Shown here piece by piece: positions 41,601-50,485 of a stretch of 64,000 nucleotides of DNA. The notes under the pieces are model-generated. The model was not told where the DNA came from. It did no database searches and saw nothing but the letters and a program-made list of their open reading frames with translations. The DNA lies in assembly GCF_037975245.1 (NCBI RefSeq), contig NC_092569.1, positions 27,233,168 through 27,297,167 on the forward strand. The letters are read 5' to 3'. The position numbers were made by a program, and so were the translations under genes. This DNA comes from Apostichopus japonicus (lineage: Eukaryota; Echinodermata; Holothuroidea; Aspidochirotida; Stichopodidae). Position 1 is the first letter of the stretch. Each line of letters begins with the position of its first letter.

Positions 41601-44600
41601 ATTAGGTCGATTAACTAATACTTACTCCTCCCCGTGTAGGCACGAGCTGTAAAAGAACGGCAAGAGACGTCACCGGGGTTCGAACCACGGATGCAAAAGA
41701 GAGTCTCGATCATCAGCTCGTACAGTGCGCCAAGCCATCGCGCCACTGTATGGACTGAGATATTAGGTCGATTAACTAATACTTACTCCTCCCCGTGTAG
41801 GCACGAGCTGTAAAAGAACGGCAAGAGACGTCACCGGGGTTCGAACCACGGATGCAAAAGAGAGTCTCGATCATCAGCTCGTACAGTGCGCCAAGCCATC
41901 GCGCCACTGTATGGACTGAGATATTAGGTCGATTAACTAATACTTACACCTCCCCGTGTAGGCACGAGCTGTAAAAGATCGGCAAGAGACGTCACCGGGG
42001 TTCGAACCACGGATGCAAAAGAGAGTCTCGATCATCAGCTCGTACAGTGCGCCAAGCCATCGCGCCACTGTATGGACTGAGATATTAGGTCGATTAACTA
42101 ATACTTACTCCTCCCCGTGTAGGCACGAGCTGTAAAAGAACGGCAAGAGACGTCACCGGGGTTCGAACCACGGATGCAAAAGAGAGTCTCGATCATCAGC
42201 TCGTACAGTGCGCCAAGCCATCGCGCCACTGTATGGACTGAGATATTATGTCGATTAACTAATACTTACTCCTCCCCGTGTAGGCACGAGCTGTAAAAGA
42301 ACGGCAAGAGACGTCACCGGGGTTCGAACCACGGATGCAAAAGAGAGTCTCGATCATCAGCTCGTACAGTGCGCCAAGCCATCGCGCCACTGTATGGACT
42401 GAGATATTAGGTCGATTAACTAATACTTACTCCTCCCCGTGTAGGCACGAGCTATAAAAGAACGGCAAGAGACGTCACCGGGGTTCGAACCACGGATGCA
42501 AAAGAGAGTCTCGATCATCAGTTCGTACAGTGAGCCAACCCATCGCGCCACTGTATGGACTGAGATATTATGTCGATTAACTAATACTTACACCTCCCCG
42601 TGTAGGCACGAGCTGTAAAAGATCGGCAAGAGACGTCACCGGGGTTCGAACCACGGATGCAAAAGAGAGTCTCGATCATCAGCTCGTACAGTGCGCCAAG
42701 CCATCGCGCCACTGTATGGACTGAGATATTAGGTCGATTAACTAATACTTACACCTCCCCGTGTAGGCACGAGCTGTAAAAGAACGGCAAGAGACGTCAC
42801 CGGGGTTCGAACCACGGATGCAAAAGAGAGTCTCGATCATCAGCTCGTACAGTGCGCCAAGCCATCGCGCCACTGTATGGACTGAGATGTTAGGTCGATT
42901 AACTAATACTTACACCTCCCCGTGTAGGCACGAGCTGTAAAAGATCGGCAAGAGACGTCACCGGGGTTCGAACCACGGATGCAAAAGAGAGTCTCGATCA
43001 TCAGCTCGTACAGTGCGCCAAGCCATCGCGCCACTGTATGGACTGAGATATTACGTCGATTAACTAATACTTACACCTCCCCGTGTAGGCACGAGCTGTA
43101 AAAGAACGGCAAGAGACGTCACCGGGGTTCGAACCACGGATGCAAAAGAGAGTCTCGATCATCAGCTCGTACAGTGCGCCAAGCCATCGCGCCACTGTAT
43201 GGACTGAGATATTAGGTCGATTAACTAATACTTACACCTCCCCGTGTAGGCACGAGCTGTAAAAGAACGGCAAGAGACGTCATGGGGGTTCGAACCACGG
43301 ATGCAAAAGAGAGTCTCGATCATCAGCTCGTACAGTGCGCCAAGCCATCGCGCCACTGTATGGACTGAGATATTAGGTCGATTAACTAATACTTACACCT
43401 CCCCGTGTAGGCACGAGCTGTAAAAGATCGGCAAGAGACGTCACCGGGGTTCGAACCACGGATGCAAAAGAGAGTCTCGATCATCAGCTCGTACAGTGCG
43501 CCAAGCCATCGCGCCACTGTATGGACTGAGATATTAGGTCGATTAACTAATACTTACTCCTCCCCGTGTAGGCACGAGCTGTAAAAGAACGGCAAGAGAC
43601 GTCACCGGGGTTCGAACCACGGATGCAAAAGAGAGTCTCGATCATCAGCTCGTACAGTGCGCCAAGCCATCGCGCCACTGTATGGACTGAGATATTATGT
43701 CGATTAACTAATACTTACTCCTCCCCGTGTAGGCACGAGCTGTAAAAGAACGGCAAGAGACGTCACCGGGGTTCGAACCACGGATGCAAAAGAGAGTCTC
43801 GATCATCAGCTCGTACAGTGCGCCAAGCCATCGCGCCACTGTATGGACTGAGATATTAGGTCGATTAACTAATACTTACACCTCCCCGTGTAGGCACGAG
43901 CTGTAAAAGATCGGCAAGAGACGTCACCGGGGTTCGAACCACGGATGCAAAAGAGAGTCTCGATCATCAGCTCGTACAGTGCGCCAAGCCATCGCGCCAC
44001 TGTATGGACTGAGATATTAGGTCGATTAACTAATACTTACTCCTCCCCGTGTAGGCACGAGCTGTAAAAGAACGGCAAGAGACGTCACCGGGGTTCGAAC
44101 CACGGATGCAAAAGAGAGTCTCGATCATCAGCTCGTACAGTGCGCCAAGCCATCGCGCCACTGTATGGACTGAGATATTATGTCGATTAACTAATACTTA
44201 CTCCTCCCCGTGTAGGCACGAGCTGTAAAAGAACGGCAAGAGACGTCACCGGGGTTCGAACCACGGATGCAAAAGAGAGTCTCGATCATCAGCTCGTACA
44301 GTGCGCCAAGCCATCGCGCCACTGTATGGACTGAGATATTAGGTCGATTAACTAATACTTACTCCTCCCCGTGTAGGCACGAGCTATAAAAGAACGGCAA
44401 GAGACGTCACCGGGGTTCGAACCACGGATGCAAAAGAGAGTCTCGATCATCAGTTCGTACAGTGAGCCAACCCATCGCGCCACTGTATGGACTGAGATAT
44501 TATGTCGATTAACTAATACTTACACCTCCCCGTGTAGGCACGAGCTGTAAAAGATCGGCAAGAGACGTCACCGGGGTTCGAACCACGGATGCAAAAGAGA

Positions 44601-46965
44601 GTCTCGATCATCAGCTCGTACAGTGCGCCAAGCCATCGCGCCACTGTATGGACTGAGATATTAGGTCGATTAACTAATACTTACACCTCCCCGTGTAGGC
44701 ACGAGCTGTAAAAGAACGGCAAGAGACGTCACCGGGGTTCGAACCACGGATGCAAAAGAGAGTCTCGATCATCAGCTCGTACAGTGCGCCAAGCCATCGC
44801 GCCACTGTATGGACTGAGATGTTAGGTCGATTAACTAATACTTACACCTCCCCGTGTAGGCACGAGCTGTAAAAGATCGGCAAGAGACGTCACCGGGGTT
44901 CGAACCACGGATGCAAAAGAGAGTCTCGATCATCAGCTCGTACAGTGCGCCAAGCCATCGCGCCACTGTATGGACTGAGATATTAGGTCGATTAACTAAT
45001 ACTTACACCTCCCCGTGTAGGCACGAGCTGTAAAAGAACGGCAAGAGACGTCACCGGGGTTCGAACCACGGATGCAAAAGAGAGTCTCGATCATCAGCTC
45101 GTACAGTGCGCCAAGCCATCGCTCCACTGTATGGACTGAGATATTAGGTCGATTAACTAATACTTACACCTCCCCGTGTAGGCACGAGCTGTAAAAGATC
45201 GGCAAGAGACGTCACCGGGGTTCGAACCACGGATGCAAAAGAGAGTCTCGATCATCAGCTCGTACAGTGCGCCAAGCCATCGCGCCACTGTATGGACTGA
45301 GATATTAGGTCGATTAACTAATACTTACTCCTCCCCGTGTAGGCACGAGCTGTAAAAGAACGGCAAGAGACGTCACCGGGGTTCGAACCACGGATGCAAA
45401 AGAGAGTCTCGATCATCAGCTCGTACAGTGCGCCAAGCCATCGCGCCACTGTATGGACTGAGATATTAGGTCGATTAACTAATACTTACACCTCCCCGTG
45501 TAGGCACGAGCTGTAAAAGAACGGCAAGAGACGTCACCGGGGTTCGAACCACGGATGCAAAAGAGAGTCTCGATCATCAGTTCGTACAGTGAGCCAACCC
45601 ATCGCGCCACTGTATGGACTGAGATATTAGGTCGATTAACTAATACTTACTCCTCCCCGTGTAGGCACGAGCTGTAAAAGAACGGCAAGAGACGTCACCG
45701 GGGTTCGAACCACGGATGCAAAAGAGAGTCTCGATCATCAGCTCGTACAGTGCGCCAAGCCATCGCGCCACTGTATGGACTGAGATATTAGGTCGATTAA
45801 ATAATACTTACACCTCCCCGTGTAGGCACGAGCTGTCGAAAAAAAAACGGCAAGAGACGTCACCGGGGTTCGAACCACGGATGCAAAAGAGAGTCTCGAT
45901 CATCAGCTCGTACAGTGCGCCAAGCCATCGCGCCACTGTATGGACTGAGATATTAGGTCGATTAACTAATACTTACACCTCCCCGTGTAGGCACGAGCTG
46001 TAAAAGATCGGCAAGAGACGTCACCGGGGTTCGAACCACGGATGCAAAAGAGAGTCTCGATCATCAGTTCGTACAGTGCGCCAAGCCATCGCGCCACTGT
46101 ATGGACTGAGATATTAGGTCGATTAACTAATACTTACTCCTCCCCGTGTAGGCACGAGCTGTAAAAGAACGGCAAGAGACGTCACCGGGGTTCGAACCAC
46201 GGATGCAAAAGAGAGTCTCGATCATCAGTTCGTACAGTGAGCCAACCCATCGCGCCACTGTATGGACTGAGATATTATGTCGATTAACTAATACTTACAC
46301 CTCCCCGTGTAGGCACGAGCTGTAAAAGATCGGCAAGAGACGTCACCGGGGTTCGAACCACGGATGCAAAAGAGAGTCTCGATCATCAGCTCGTACAGTG
46401 CGCCAAGCCATCGCGCCACTGTATGGACTGAGATATTAGGTCGATTAACTAATACTTACACCTCCCCGTGTAGGCACGAGCTGTAAAAGAACGGCAAGAG
46501 ACGTCATGGGGGTTCGAACCACGGATGCAAAAGATAGTCTCGATCATCAGCTCGTACAGTGCGCCAAGCCATCGCGCCACTGTATGGACTGAGATATTAG
46601 GTCGATTAACAAATACTTACACCTCCCCGTGTAGGCACGAGCTGTAAAAGATCCGCAAGAGACGTCACCGGGGTTCGAACCACGGATGCAAAAGAGAGTC
46701 TCGATCATCAGCTCGTACAGTGCGCCAAGCCATCGCGCCACTGTATGGACTGAGATATTAGGTCGATTAACTAATACTTACACCTCCCCGTGTAGGCACG
46801 AGCTGTAAAAGATCGGCAAGAGACGTCACCGGGGTTCGAACCACGGATGCAAAAGAGAGTCTCGATCATCAGCTCGTACAGTGCGCCAAGCCATCGCGCC
46901 ACTGTATGGACTGAGATATTAGGTCGATTAAATATTACTTACACCTCCCCGTGTAGGCACGAGCT
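35607..46965. repeat. Superblock copy 2
   Basis: Second copy of the long-range satellite duplication. The best-preserved part is about 44.43-46.96 kb, which matches 31.40-33.94 kb at a constant 13025-bp offset with only scattered differences, for example the A-tract types near 33000 and 46010. It also holds an expansion of ACTTACTCCTCC monomers (about 41.6-44.4 kb) larger than in copy 1. The match ends about 250 bp before the LINE insertion at 47225. Confidence 0.8.
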
Positions 46966-47210
46966 GTCAAAAAAAAAACGGCAAGAGACGTCACCGGGGT
47001 TCGAACCACGGATGCAAAAGAGAGTCTCGATCATCAGCTCGTACAGTGCGCCAAGCCATCGCGCCACTCTATGGACTGAGATATTAGGTCGATTAAATAA
47101 TACTTACACCTCCCCGTGTAGGCACGAGCTGTCAAAAAAAAAACGGCAGGAGACGTCACCGGGGTTCGAACCACGGATGCAAAAGAGAGTCTCGATCATC
47201 AGCTCGTACA

Positions 47211-47224
47211 GTGCGCCAAGCCAT
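47211..47224. repeat. Target-site duplication, left copy (14 bp)
   Basis: GTGCGCCAAGCCAT, satellite sequence immediately before the poly-T that starts the minus-strand LINE. The identical 14 bp restart the satellite at 53056-53069. The bases before the two copies differ (A on the left, T on the right), so the duplication is 14 bp. Confidence 0.95.
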
Positions 47225-47234
47225 TTTTTTTTTT
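47225..47234 (-). other. Poly(A) tail of the L1/Tx1-like LINE
   Basis: A run of T on the plus strand directly after the left target-site duplication. It fixes the 3' end and orientation of the element. One further T at 47224 could belong to either the tail or the target-site duplication. Confidence 0.9.
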
Positions 47235-47238
47235 CTCT

Positions 47239-47244
47239 TTTATT
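47239..47244 (-). terminator. AATAAA polyadenylation signal of the LINE
   Basis: TTTATT on plus is AATAAA on minus, 4 bases upstream of the A-tail. Such close spacing is typical of L1-type elements, whose RNA ends at or just after the signal before the tail copied at insertion. Confidence 0.7.
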
Positions 47245-47250
47245 GGGAGA

Positions 47251-47266
47251 TGAGCCCACTGGCTCA
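47251..47266 (-). other. 3' UTR stem-loop next to the LINE tail
   Basis: TGAGCC-CACT-GGCTCA is a perfect 6-bp stem with a 4-nt loop, 16 bases from the tail. In several LINE families a 3' stem-loop is what the reverse transcriptase recognises to start copying. That role here is inference. The rest of the 3' UTR (47267-47499) is AT-rich and I see nothing else in it. Confidence 0.55.
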
Positions 47267-47499
47267 CCCATTGACAACATTATTTACAAGGGTATTTTTT
47301 ACAGAATTAAAACTTATGTATGATTTGCTTTAACTAGAACATTAAATGATAATTACCTTAACATTTACTCATGTGTAAGTTAAGAGAAAACTAAATTACC
47401 AAACACCACAGACATAAGAAATTATATACAAAGACAACAATGTCTAAAGCAAAGTCAAAAGACCAGACCCTGATTACGTCAACACGTACTGTATACAGG

Positions 47500-50451
47500 T
47501 TAACCCCTATCCAGATTGTAAGTATAGCTGTTCGATTCTTTCTTAGAGAGCACAATATCGTTCTGTGTAAATATATTAAAAAACCGTGAGGTATTGTTTT
47601 TGTGATAGTACACATCAAAAGTCTTCTTGAGTACATTGTGAAAAACTTTTTCAATATTACAAAGATAGTTATTATTGAGGCGAGATATTCTGCAATTCCA
47701 AATTGTACACTTATATATATTGAAGATGAAGTCACACAAAATTCCTACAATACAGTTTTTTTTACGGCCAAGACCCAGAAGGGACAACCCCTTCCATTCA
47801 TCAAAATTAACTACAGGATGTAAAGTATTCAACTTATTAACCAAAAAGTGCCATAAATTTTCGACTTCAGAACACTCAGTAAAAAGATGAATAGTACTTT
47901 CGTGCGTGGTTTTGCAAAAGGTGCAGTAAGGAGAATCGGTTAATCCAAACTTGTACAATTTGTCGTTAGTGTAAAGAATATTATGTAATACTTTGAAGTC
48001 GATATCGGCGTCAAAGAAACACTTTGGAGAACGATAAATGTTACTCCATCTATTAGAAAAATCAAGACTGGGAAAATGCTGCTTCCAGTATTCTTCGCCT
48101 TTGGGCGATATGTTAAGATTGTCACGCAAAAGGCGTGAAGCTATTCTGCACGAAACTGAGGAGGCATCTATAATGTTTTTGCCATTTTGAAATTTTACAG
48201 TAGGAATATAGTCAATTTGCGTAGATACAATTGCATCAGAAGAAAATATATCACCTAACCAGTCAGAGGGGAAGGCGTGGAGAATGACATCGATATAATT
48301 CTGAACATCGAATACTGTAAGGGGATTATCAGGATTAGCAAGCTCAATGCACTCATGCACGGCTTTGGCTGGCAGAGAAGTGGGTATAATCTCATACATC
48401 AGATCACTTACAGAAACGATACCACCTTTAATAAAGTGACGATTAAAAAGTGTTTGACTATCATTGTCAACAATCAGGGTATTACTAAAGATAGGTTGAT
48501 TGAGGATGTCTTCTCTGGTCTCTGGTGGCCAGAAACGGCCTTGAATTAGCCGATCCCATGCTAACATGAGTTCACAGTAATACGGGCTTAGCTTATGTAC
48601 AGACTTGCGGTTAGGAGTAATTTGAAAGATACCACGCCCAAGGCTCATATCTTCATACATATTCAAAAAATACAACATTAATTTTTGTAATTTAATATTA
48701 ATGTTATTGCTTAATATCTTACTACAAAATTTAATTCTAAGAGCATCTCTTGTTAATTCAATGTCGCTCAAACTGAATCCCCCTCTGTCGATTGGTAAAA
48801 GCAAGTTAAGATACTTAATAGAAGGTTTTTTACCTCTCCAGATAAAATCGACAACACTCTGACGTAATGTGGTGATAACCCAATCAGGGACTGGTAAAAC
48901 AGTGGTCAAATATACTAAGCGAGTTACGATGAGCGAATTTATAATGAGAGATTTACCCTTAAAAGATAAATTTCTACCTTTCCAGGTATTTAGTAATTTA
49001 CGGCAGGAGGTGACTTTATTCTCCCAATTTTCTTTTTCGATTGATCTTTTATCGTTACCAATAGCAACACCTAATACTGTAATGAAATCTTTCCTCACAG
49101 GGAAGTCGAAATTGCTGGGATTAACATGGCTGCACCCAATGCAAAGTAATTCAGTTTTATCAATATTACAACTAGAGCCAGAAGCACGTTCATACAATTT
49201 AATGATGTTAAAAATAGAATAAATACTTGTGATACTAGACACGAAAAAGGTAGTGTCGTCCACATGCTGAAAAATTTTGGCTTCGACTTCACAAAATTTA
49301 ATACCATGAATATATGGACAATTAATTATAGCTTCATGAAATGGTTCGGCACAGAGAACATAGAGCATGGCTGAGAGTGGGTAGCCCTGCCGAACTCCCC
49401 TTTTGACAGGGAAGGGATCGGAAATATAACCATTGTGCTTGATTCGGCCCTCAATATTGGTATAAAACAGTTTGATCCATTTTAGGAGCTTAGGACCAAA
49501 ACCCAATTTTTCAACGACTTCGAAGAGGTAGTTATGGTCAACTCTGTCAAAGGCTTTATATTGGTCTATTTTAAGAATAAAACCTGGTTTATTATATGAA
49601 TTTACAAACTCAATTACATTTTGCCTAGTAAGCACGTTTTCAGAAATATCTCTTCCTGGAATACAACAAGTTTGATCTTCTGAAATAATATTCTTACTGA
49701 TACTTGTGATACGTTTGGCGAGAGCTTTGGCAATCATTTTGTAATCGACATTTAAGAGGCTTATTGGCCTCCAATTATTTAAACTACGAAGATCTCCTTT
49801 CTTGGGTATAAGGGTAAGTATACTTATTTTCATGGATTCACAGAGTTCGTTGTCATGGAATGATGTCTGAATGAGTCTAGTAAAAATATCGATAAAATCC
49901 CGCCAAAACACTTTGTAAAATTCAGCAGTTAGTCCATCTAGTCCTGGACTTTTGTTCGATTCCATTGCTAACAGAGCGGCTTTCAACTCATCTAATGAAA
50001 TATTTGCTTCACATGCTTCAACGTCCATTGGCGAGAGAAATCTTCTTAGTTCACAAAGTATCTGATTCCGCGATTCGTTGTCGGTTTCTTCGGCTTGGTA
50101 GAGGTTTGTATAAAACTTTACTTGTTCTTTCATAATTTCGTGTTGATCGGTGATGATTAAGCTCTGGTCAGTTAGTAGTTGTTTCATTACCTTCTTTTTT
50201 TGCCTTGATTTTTCAAGATTAAAGAAAAACTTTGTTGATTTTTCACCCTCCTCGTGCCACTGAATTTTAGACCTGAGGAAGGTTCCTTGTAATTCTCTTA
50301 ATGAAAGTTGGTTCGACTCATCTTCTAGGTTTTTAAGATGGGTACAGTCGTAATCGGAGAATTTTTGAGCTTTGTATTTCTCGTAGTCAATTTGTTTTGT
50401 CAGCTTCTTCTTGGCCCGACGTAGTGACTTCTGTTTTCTTTTGCTAAATTT
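47500..50451 (-). CDS. L1/Tx1-like ORF2 protein, reverse transcriptase and C-terminal part (partial)
   Basis: Reverse transcriptase region of a LINE ORF2, which copies the element RNA into nicked chromosomal DNA. The frame is open without a stop from the inner LINE junction at 50451 to TAA at 47500. The first in-frame Met (codon at 50187) is internal, because the 88 codons upstream carry the family motif WHEEGEKSTKFFF. Counting from that Met: NWRPISLL at 138-145, first catalytic Asp in KIDQYKAFD (D208), RQGYPLS at 266-272, and the catalytic box at 308-311, which reads HVDD where relatives have YADD or HADD. A CCHC knuckle (C755, C758, H767, C772; C-X2-C-X8-H-X4-C) lies near the C-terminus, as in L1/Tx1 proteins. 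There is no endonuclease. Codons are AT-rich, unlike the satellite. The clade is given as L1/Tx1 group; a finer placement needs a tree. Confidence 0.92.
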   Translation of the reverse strand, partial: KFSKRKQKSLRRAKKKLTKQIDYEKYKAQKFSDYDCTHLKNLEDESNQLSLRELQGTFLRSKIQWHEEGEKSTKFFFNLEKSRQKKKVMKQLLTDQSLIITDQHEIMKEQVKFYTNLYQAEETDNESRNQILCELRRFLSPMDVEACEANISLDELKAALLAMESNKSPGLDGLTAEFYKVFWRDFIDIFTRLIQTSFHDNELCESMKISILTLIPKKGDLRSLNNWRPISLLNVDYKMIAKALAKRITSISKNIISEDQTCCIPGRDISENVLTRQNVIEFVNSYNKPGFILKIDQYKAFDRVDHNYLFEVVEKLGFGPKLLKWIKLFYTNIEGRIKHNGYISDPFPVKRGVRQGYPLSAMLYVLCAEPFHEAIINCPYIHGIKFCEVEAKIFQHVDDTTFFVSSITSIYSIFNIIKLYERASGSSCNIDKTELLCIGCSHVNPSNFDFPVRKDFITVLGVAIGNDKRSIEKENWENKVTSCRKLLNTWKGRNLSFKGKSLIINSLIVTRLVYLTTVLPVPDWVITTLRQSVVDFIWRGKKPSIKYLNLLLPIDRGGFSLSDIELTRDALRIKFCSKILSNNINIKLQKLMLYFLNMYEDMSLGRGIFQITPNRKSVHKLSPYYCELMLAWDRLIQGRFWPPETREDILNQPIFSNTLIVDNDSQTLFNRHFIKGGIVSVSDLMYEIIPTSLPAKAVHECIELANPDNPLTVFDVQNYIDVILHAFPSDWLGDIFSSDAIVSTQIDYIPTVKFQNGKNIIDASSVSCRIASRLLRDNLNISPKGEEYWKQHFPSLDFSNRWSNIYRSPKCFFDADIDFKVLHNILYTNDKLYKFGLTDSPYCTFCKTTHESTIHLFTECSEVENLWHFLVNKLNTLHPVVNFDEWKGLSLLGLGRKKNCIVGILCDFIFNIYKCTIWNCRISRLNNNYLCNIEKVFHNVLKKTFDVYYHKNNTSRFFNIFTQNDIVLSKKESNSYTYNLDRG
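50446..50451. repeat. Short target-site duplication of the inner LINE, left copy
   Basis: AAATTT at the 5' edge of the inner LINE, repeated at 52902-52907 on its 3' side. It is short and AT-rich and could be partly microhomology with the (AAATC)n tail. The support comes from the host frame, which is restored exactly when one copy is counted. Confidence 0.7.
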
Positions 50452-50485
50452 ACTTCAACATCTATAAATTAACTTCAACATCTAT
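50446..50485. repeat. 20-bp tandem duplication at the 5' junction of the inner LINE
   Basis: Positions 50446-50465 and 50466-50485 are the same 20 bp with one mismatch (sixth base, T then A). The repeat unit is made of the target bases AAATT plus the first 14 bases of the inner LINE. It looks like a slip or template jump during the final step of the insertion. The first copy is out of the reading frame: the frame of the inner LINE is open only from 50468. Confidence 0.8.

Larger units (their letters stand above)
1..47224. repeat. Satellite array, left arm (161-bp monomer)
   Basis: Uninterrupted head-to-tail tandem array, about 293 monomers by length. The period is seen directly: the string GCGCCACTGTATGGACTGA recurs every 161 bp, with small departures caused by an A-tract of variable length and by a 12-bp deletion variant. 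All monomers have the same orientation. Monomers differ by a few substitutions that recur as marker variants: GATCGGC or GAACGGC after the A-tract, GTCTCGATC or GTGTTGATC, ATTAACTAAT or ATTAAATAAT, GTAGGCACG or GTATGCACG, CAGTGCGCC or CAGTTCGCC or CAGTGAGCC. These markers reveal the higher-order units listed separately. GC is about 52 percent and CpG is not depleted, unlike the AT-rich LINEs inserted in the array. No gene is supported here. Short open frames of 60-158 codons are by-products of the repeat. Size and homogeneity suggest a centromeric, pericentromeric or other heterochromatic satellite (inference). Confidence 0.98.

Noticed and set aside
46847-47323. 158-codon plus-strand open frame running from the satellite into the LINE
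   Set aside because: It is two A-tract satellite units fused by chance to the reverse complement of the LINE tail and 3' UTR. It has no independent support.
47602-49307. Open frames of 60-117 codons overlapping the L1/Tx1-like ORF on the opposite strand or in other frames
   Set aside because: They are shadows of the reverse transcriptase gene. None has motifs or a plausible start context.
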